Assembly: GCA_030704615.1 (NCBI GenBank)
Contig: CM060734.1
Location: 7,564,001-7,628,000, forward strand
Reading direction: 5' to 3'
Source: Takakia lepidozioides
Taxonomy: Eukaryota; Streptophyta; Takakiopsida; Takakiales; Takakiaceae
DNA length: 64,000 bases
Shown here: positions 57,990 through 64,000 of the stretch, piece after piece
How the letters are laid out: every line of letters starts with the position of its first letter
Numbering within the stretch: position 1 is the stretch's first letter
Translations under genes and position numbers: made by a program
Notes under the pieces: model-generated
Seen by the model: only the letters and a program-made list of their open reading frames with translations
Databases searched by the model: none
Told to the model about the DNA's origin: nothing

Positions 57990-59590
57990 TTTGAATGAAA
58001 CCGGTTTGCAAATAAACAATCAAATTGGTCGTTATATGTACATAGTAATTGCTTCTCAAAACAAACTGGTTATGATGGACCGTACATATCACATGTCTTC
58101 ATACAATATTACTACTTCATTCCTCACTCCAAAATTATGAATTCAAACAAATAAAGGTGCAACATTTATCGTTGCAACTTTCTATGTAAATTCCTGGAGA
58201 GCTATACATGTAGTTGCACTATACAAAGTTCTTCATAATTTACCCTCCCTTCAAATAACATTTTACAAATGTTGCAAAGCATGCGATAAAACTCCAAATT
58301 TTATCTAACAATTTTATCAAGGAATTTAATATCAACCTTTGCAAATTTCTGAATCACTTCTTGTTCATGATACATTACCACTTTCATTCAAGATTACGAT
58401 TCCCAAATGATGGGATCAATATATGTGGTAGAGTTTAACCTTTAATCCCCCAATCGATGATCACTGATTCTAACCACCCACATCTCCCGGTGGTTAATTT
58501 TGATATAGAAGGTCCTTGAAATTTTTTGTAACACAGTTGCAAATAATACTTCAATGTTTTCTTTCTATTTTCTAGAGGGGCTTGCAAGTTGACTCTCAAT
58601 TTGGGTTCGGGCTGCCCCCTCACGAATAACCTGGTTAGTCCAGAACCCACTCCCGGTGTCAAGTCGCCTTGCCTAGCAGCATGGCCCAAGCCAAGCAGCA
58701 AGTGGGCCACCTTTTCAGTGTTGTAGTTCATTTAGGAGGTCCCTCTCTAACCACCCTCTGTTGGGTGAACTGTTGAATGAAAAATCATGGGCAGGATAGA
58801 TGTCGTTCATCAAAATCCAACAGAGTTCATACAAGAAAAAATAGAGAATTTTCTCACATCATCTCACTTTTTTCAATTTCCAAATTCAATGGATTCCTGG
58901 AGCAAAATAACAAGTGAAACATTTTGCTGCCCATCCTTGACTGCCATCCAGATGGCACCTACACAAGAGCCTAAAAACAAAACAACCCCAAGTTTTTTCT
59001 GAAACTTGGTGGGAAGATGGATTATCGGCCGCAAAATCTTCTCCCGGACACAAAATCTTGTAGTATAGGAAATCCGATAAGGAAACAGGATTTTTGGGCC
59101 GTCACAAACTGCTGGAGACTGTCCATAACATTGTTATTATAATCTCCCAGCTTCTATGGTGGAAAATTCTGAAAATTTTGTGAGGTGGTAAGTAGCTTAC
59201 ATAGTATCAGTTTTCACCCATGCGATTTTTTGTTTTTTAAGAAAGGGGACAGAGGCCCTTTTAATCAAATTAATTAAGAATAAATCTAAACAGTAGTGGA
59301 AAAAATAACCATTGAGGAGGCCGTGAAGGATTACTGCGGGGAAACTTCCCCGAGACCTTAGCAAACTAGCTACTGAGCAAGGTGAGCAACCAACGGAACA
59401 AACTGAGTGAAGAGAGGGGGTGAAGATATCTGAAGCAAACTAGGGTGGGGGGCCAATGTAAGGAAGGCTGGAAATGAGGAGTGTGCCAACACTTAAGCTG
59501 CGAAGACTAAGTCATTGACTACAGCTAGCATTAGACTAAACTGGCAGTGTAGTCCGAGAGAAACACTGCAAACAACCATATTTTAGGTTA
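57990..59590. other. Non-coding region
   Basis: No gene, RNA or terminal repeat recognised. Confidence 0.45.
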
Positions 59591-59595
59591 GTAGA

Positions 59596-60319
59596 TCAAG
59601 TCAGGAAGTTTCTCGAGTTAAGTCGTGATTGAAATATGCATTGGAAGGTGACCTTGTCGGGGGTCACCCCTCTTTGCCCTTTTCCACGGCTCCCATGCTG
59701 GCACATGCATTGAGAATGCAAATGAACGTGACATTGTCGGGGCTCACTCCTCAAAAGCCTCATCGCCATACCCATGCTTGGTGTATCCAGCAATCAAGGC
59801 ATTGTATGAGATGACATCTTTCTCAGCTATTTTGTCAAGTTCATGGGGTGTGCATCTCCCGCATTTGGCATACATGTCCACGCGTGTATTCTCCAGTATG
59901 TTGTATGATGCAATTCCATTTTTGCAAATGTCATCACATACCTCTTTCGCCTTCTACAAGGCTCCGAGGCTTTTGGTTTCTCCCCTTCTTGCATCATTTG
60001 CTCCTAGATCTCACAAGCCTCCCTACCCGACCCATGCTGAGCATATTCTGCGATCATGGCATTCCATGCGACCACGTCTTGTGTTTCCATTCTGTCAAAC
60101 ACTTGATGGGCATCCTTTACGCTCACGCACTTGGAATACATGTAAGCAAGGGCAGTCTCCAGGGTTATATGTGGTGTGATCGAGCCTTTGATGATGTCAG
60201 CATGGATCTCTCTACCCTTTTCCAGGGCTCCAAGGCTGGCGCATGCACTGAGAATGCAGCTGAATGTAACATTGTCTGTTGTCACCCTTGCCTGCATATG
60301 CTCGTAGATCTCAAAAGCC
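59596..60319 (-). pseudogene. PPR pseudogene joined to an HSP70 exon
   Basis: The minus strand from 60,319 encodes VTFSCILSACASLGALEKGR, EIHADIIKGSITPHITLETA, CVSVKDAHQVFDRM and DVVAWNAMIAEYAQHGSGRE, at least three PLS-type PPR motifs in one open frame. Below 60,000 the frame is lost, although TPDKVTF and CMCQHGSRGK fragments persist down to 59,600. It is out of frame with the HSP70 sequence it follows. Confidence 0.75.
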
Positions 60320-60713
60320 TATTGGATTACAAACACCTTCAACTTCCTTCAACTTCTCCTCGAAGTCCTCTTTCTCAGCTGATTGGTTATCATCCAATTA
60401 CTCCAAGGCCTTCAGAGCAGTTTCTATTGTCTAATATCGTCGGCCAGCTTATCCTTATCCCGACTTGATTCTTCATGTTGTAGACATACGTCTCCAGGCT
60501 GTTCCACGTGTCAATTCGTTCCTTCACTTTCTTGTCCTCTTCGGTAACTCCTCGGCCTCTTGAACCATCCTATCGATGTCATCCTGACTCAGCCGACCCT
60601 TGTCATTGGTGATGGTGATTTTTTCTGATTTTCCTGGGCTCTTGTCCTCAGCTAACACATTGAGGATACCGTTGGCATCTACTTCAAAGGTGGCTTCAAT
60701 TTGTGGCACACCC
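60320..60713 (-). pseudogene. HSP70 (BiP-like) C-terminal exon remnant
   Basis: After an intact acceptor (CATGCAG|G at 60,714), the minus strand encodes [40 protein letters not shown] and MVQEAEELP, the end of the substrate-binding beta domain and start of the lid of HSP70. A frameshift follows near 60,540, and the lid continues in other frames with stops (near ETYVYNMKN-like and KEVEGVCNPI sequence). It resembles the ER form BiP or a cytosolic HSC70. The sequence breaks off at NPI and PPR sequence begins directly. Confidence 0.75.
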
Positions 60714-61129
60714 CTGCATGAAGAGTATTATCAGCACCAATCATTCTCAATCTAGAACGAGACTACACACTTCCAAATACGATAGAATATGGGAGAGAGA
60801 GCCTGATCCACATACCTAGAACCTGGAGGGAATCCCTCTCAAATCAAACAGATTATCAAACATCAACAGATCAACAGTAGTCATCCTTCAGAAGACCAAA
60901 CTCCATCATAGTGAGAAAGTTTTGAGGCTCAACATACCTGAATTGAAACAGTCGATTGCTAATCTTGGTAGGTTGTGAACACCTGTGACTTCTTAGTGGA
61001 GATGGTGGGGAGCCAACCAACTACAACAACAAGGTGCCTATGTTAAGGGTTAGAAGACAATTGGCAAGCTCAGACAAGAGGTTGAGCGGGCAAAGAGAGC
61101 TCTCACAACCAGCATCAAGTCTGTGTGGA
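60714..61129. other. Intronic or intergenic flank
   Basis: The region just upstream of the HSP70 acceptor holds no further HSP70 exon that I can see before the CACTA element begins. Confidence 0.4.
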
Positions 61130-61146
61130 CACTACAGGAAAAAAAA

Positions 61147-61174
61147 GGGGGGCGGGGGGGGGGGGGGGGGGGGG
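61147..61174 (+). repeat. Poly-G run near the CACTA end
   Basis: Nearly 28 guanines interrupted by one C follow the terminal A-rich motif. Length may be unreliable in the assembly. Confidence 0.8.
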
Positions 61175-62117
61175 TTTAGTGACGTCGTAGAAACGGCGCA
61201 GCCACGCCGCGGCGTCACTAAACGCCGCTTTTGAGGCAGGGGCGCAGGCGCCCTTTTGCAACGCCCGGGCGTGGCACGACCGTCCCCGGGGCGTCACTAA
61301 TCGGAAGTCGCATAAATGTGATGGATGGGGGTTGCAAGCCACTATCCCCCTCCAGTGACACCCCACCGTCGCTTCTTGGCCATCCAGGGCGCTGGGGGGG
61401 GCCACGCCCGGCCGTCGCTACCATCCCGGCGACGGCATTGGTTAGGGCGACGGCTCGGCGCGTTGCTGCCAGACACGCCACGGCGTCGCATGGGGAGACC
61501 CTGTCGCCTCAGTGCAGTCGCCCAGTGCGACGCCGGGGCATGGTTACTTGCGACGCTCGGGGGTGGCTGGGTGCCTTTTTTTTGCAAAAAAAACAAACGG
61601 GTGGGGGAGGCCTTATGTTGGGCTCAGGGACGCCGAGGCGTCGCAGCTAGCCACCCCCGAACGTCGCACAGAAGAAAAACCCGTCGCACGGGGGGGTCTG
61701 GCTTTGCCACTGCGTTGCTGCTAGCCACGCCTGGCCGTGGCTAGTTGCGACCCCCATCCGTGGCAAGCCTAAAAGACCCGTCGCAAGGGCGCTGGCCCAA
61801 GCGACGCCCTGGGGTGGGGTGGGGGTTGGGTTTCATTTTGGGGGGTGAATTGGGGGTGATTTAGGGTTTTTCCCTGGTTTCTTTCATGGGTGTTGGAAGA
61901 CATTAGAGCTTCCATTGCTCTAATTTAACAGGTACTCAATTTTGTTTATTGCATTGGTTCAAGCAAGCATGAATCGAGGGTGAGGCCGGTGCGACACATG
62001 AATAAGATGGAAGATGGAAATATATGTACAAATGGAAATACAAGCAATGAGCTGAATTCTTTGCTCACAGGGGTTCAGTAGACTGACCCTGGGACCTACA
62101 CGGACTAGGACTACTCA

Positions 62118-62152
62118 TCCTCATCCTCATCCTCATCCTCATCCTCATCGTC
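62118..62152 (+). repeat. TCCTCA hexamer array
   Basis: About five tandem TCCTCA units; on the minus strand they encode an Asp/Glu run inside the CACTA coding region. Confidence 0.85.
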
Positions 62153-64000
62153 AGAGGAGGAGTCATAGCTATCCGATGAGCCTGATGACTCCACGCCCTT
62201 CGCCTGAGCACGTAAACCAGGCGGCGTTCCCCTTACTCCCACAGAGCTCTCATCCAATCCCTGACCATGACCCCCCCCCCAGCCATACTAGTGCCTTGTA
62301 GTGCACTCATCCCCTCCGTCTTGGCTATGTTGATCATGAGGGATTGCCAACCATGCTCCTTGGCGTAGTTGTACTCTACCGGAGATGACAACATCTCAAA
62401 CGTGGTTTCCTACACATGCCACAAATTAAAGTCAGTTTCTCACGATGATGGAGCCAGAAAGAAGACATAACAAAATACATAGGGAAGTATGACTTACAAA
62501 TCGGAGGATAAAACCCCTCGATCCGTCGGGGCCCACTTGTGTGTGGATTCGTGCTTCTCAAGGCGGATTGTTGTTGCTTCGCGTGCCCTCTGAAACTTAT
62601 CCTTGTTTGCCGCATCATTCTCTCCCACAATGAGCCCACGATACCTACGCACCCCCCCCCCCCACAATTAGTGAATTACACACATACGTTGCATCGAATC
62701 CACCTCATTAATGCACATGCAACAAATGGAAGGTGAAATGATTCAAGGATTTGCCAACCTGTGAAATTCCAAAAGATGGTTTGGGTGTGACCCCCTTTTC
62801 CATTGCCCTCCGAATCCTTTGTGTGGCACGGTACGTCTTGTTCTTCAAGTTCTGCCCCACCATCTCCATCACCCTTGTCTCACTCCAATTGCCCGGAAAC
62901 CGGCGGTCTAACTCACGGGCATACTTGCACTTCTCGCCATAGTACTGATCACCCCACTCGATGTGCCAAGGGAACCACGTCGCTGTGAGTTCAAAGGCTG
63001 GCCCCTTCATAGCCGCCCAAAACGCACCGCACGGGTCACCATGCTTATTGACCTCCACCGGTGGCACAACGATCTTTGCCAAGGCCACCTCCTTTATCCC
63101 CCCGGGATTTCTTCCTTCTTTGCAGGCTCCTTCCCCACCTCCTTTGTTACCCCACTGCCCTCCCCCGCACGCACACCCACCCCGTCGTCTCCATGGGACT
63201 TCTTCCTCTTCTTCTTTTCCTTCCCATTCTCCAGGACTACCTCCTTCCCCTTCCTCGCTACTTCCTCTCTCCTACTTCCTCTCCCTCCTCTCTCTCTCCT
63301 CGGCTGCCCCTTCATTGATGGTAAAAGGGACCTCGGGAGGTCGAGGCTCTTCTTCTTACCTTTGGTGTTCGGGTCCTTCATCAACACCATGTGCTCTGCG
63401 CTCATTGGCAACCCCACGGGAGTGCACCCAACCAGCCAAGAATGTCTCTGCCTCCTGAAGACAAATATCCCCCCCCCAAATTCCAAAAAAGAAACAAACA
63501 AGAAAGAAATACATGCATGCAAAGGAAATGACAAAACATGGAATGGGCAAGGTGCGACGGTTGTACCTTTGCAAGCTTGGCCGACTCGGCCCCGGTGTCA
63601 CCCGATGTGGTAGGAGTCCCCGCTGCCGGAAGTCCCCGCACTATCCCCTCCCGAAGCGCCGCTGGAAGTAGGTTCCAGATGTCGACCATAGCCGGCGGCG
63701 GCGCCCCATAGTCCAAGCCCTTCTTTGCTGACCGCTCAGGCTGAGGGGGCGGCATCATTGATCGGCTAGGGCGCTCCAAACCGGCCCGTAGCTCTTCCTC
63801 CCCTCCCCCACGAATGCGTAGCAGGGTAAAAGCCCTCACCCGGCTTGACTAATTCGAGGTGCTTCGCTATCTCGGCCTCCTCATTGGCCCTCCTCGTCAA
63901 CTCCTCCCTCATGATCAACATTGGGCTAGGGACAGCTAGTTCCCGAGGCCCTTCAACCTGACCTTGGGCCTTGGCAAATGCGGCCTTCACTGCGGAGGAA

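Larger units (their letters stand above)
61130..64000 (-). mobile_element. CACTA (En/Spm) element, one end plus ORF1-like coding, runs off the window
   Basis: The terminus CACTACAGGAAAAAA at 61,130 is the classic start of a CACTA transposon. A GC-rich subterminal zone (61,175-61,830) carries many copies of GCGTC(A/G)C-type and GTCGC motifs in both directions, as expected of transposase-binding repeats. From about 62,110 upward the minus strand encodes an acidic stretch from a TCCTCA array (62,118-62,152), then WFPWHIEWGDQYYGEKCKYA, RRFPGNWSETRVMEMVGQNL and YRATQRIRRAMEKG (62,708-63,088), a domain found in plant CACTA-linked proteins. Lys-rich sequence follows at 63,100-63,540. The remaining gene and the other end are outside the window. 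Confidence 0.65.

Noticed and set aside
61231-61744. Long GC-rich open frames on both strands
   Set aside because: They arise from the GTCGC-type subterminal repeats of the CACTA element; no protein motif.
62961-63613. 165- and 216-codon plus-strand open frames
   Set aside because: Low-complexity Pro/Ser/Leu translations antisense to the CACTA coding region.

Overview
This is nuclear DNA from a land plant. Split genes with GT-AG introns encode plant-type proteins: a cytosolic FOLD2-like enzyme, a B3 protein of the At3g19184 type, SNX1, 40S eS12 with a telo-box promoter, and a Sec14-like protein. DYW-class PPR pseudogenes recur. Many decayed PPR copies, long introns and very dense repeats make a fern or another seed-free vascular plant my best guess (inference, moderate confidence). 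It is not a bacterial or organellar sequence.

Layout. From 1 to 31.6 kb the window is mostly mobile DNA. It holds a gypsy-type gag (2.6-3.8 kb), the 3' half of an unusual LINE (3.9-6.9 kb), a decayed Mutator-like transposase (7.1-10.4 kb), duplicated non-coding blocks and a PPR relic (10.9-13.7 kb), the 5' half of the same LINE family (14.7-17.5 kb), a CACTA end and an L-gulonolactone-oxidase pseudogene (18.6-19.0 kb). An apparently complete 11-exon Sec14-like gene follows (20.0-25.6 kb, minus strand). Next are a truncated gypsy element (26.8-30.2 kb) and a copia gag (30.2-31.6 kb) with a small LTR unit nested in it. The LTR of that nested unit carries a tRNA-like sequence.

From 32 to 50.2 kb lies the gene-rich core: a B3-domain gene (minus), a PPR-DYW pseudogene (minus), a complete six-exon FOLD gene (plus), an intronless sarcosine-oxidase-like FAD oxidoreductase (minus, convergent with FOLD), a damaged SNX1 gene (plus) and a complete four-exon eS12 gene (minus). 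From 50.6 to 55.8 kb a plant SEC-C-motif protein gene is split: exons 1-3 are on the plus strand, while the last two exons lie 3 kb away on the minus strand, with copia and LINE debris between. From 56.5 to 64 kb come a 1.4-kb foldback element, an HSP70 exon fused to a PPR relic, and a large CACTA element that runs off the window.

The most interesting signal is the LINE family (three copies at about 4-7, 15-17.5 and 53-54 kb). Read together, the copies give the order APE endonuclease, reverse transcriptase, chromodomain, a methyltransferase-like region, RNase H, zinc finger, and a C-terminal PD-(D/E)XK-like segment. Second is the small LTR element with Pol III A and B boxes in its LTR. All domain calls come from reading the sequence, without a database search.
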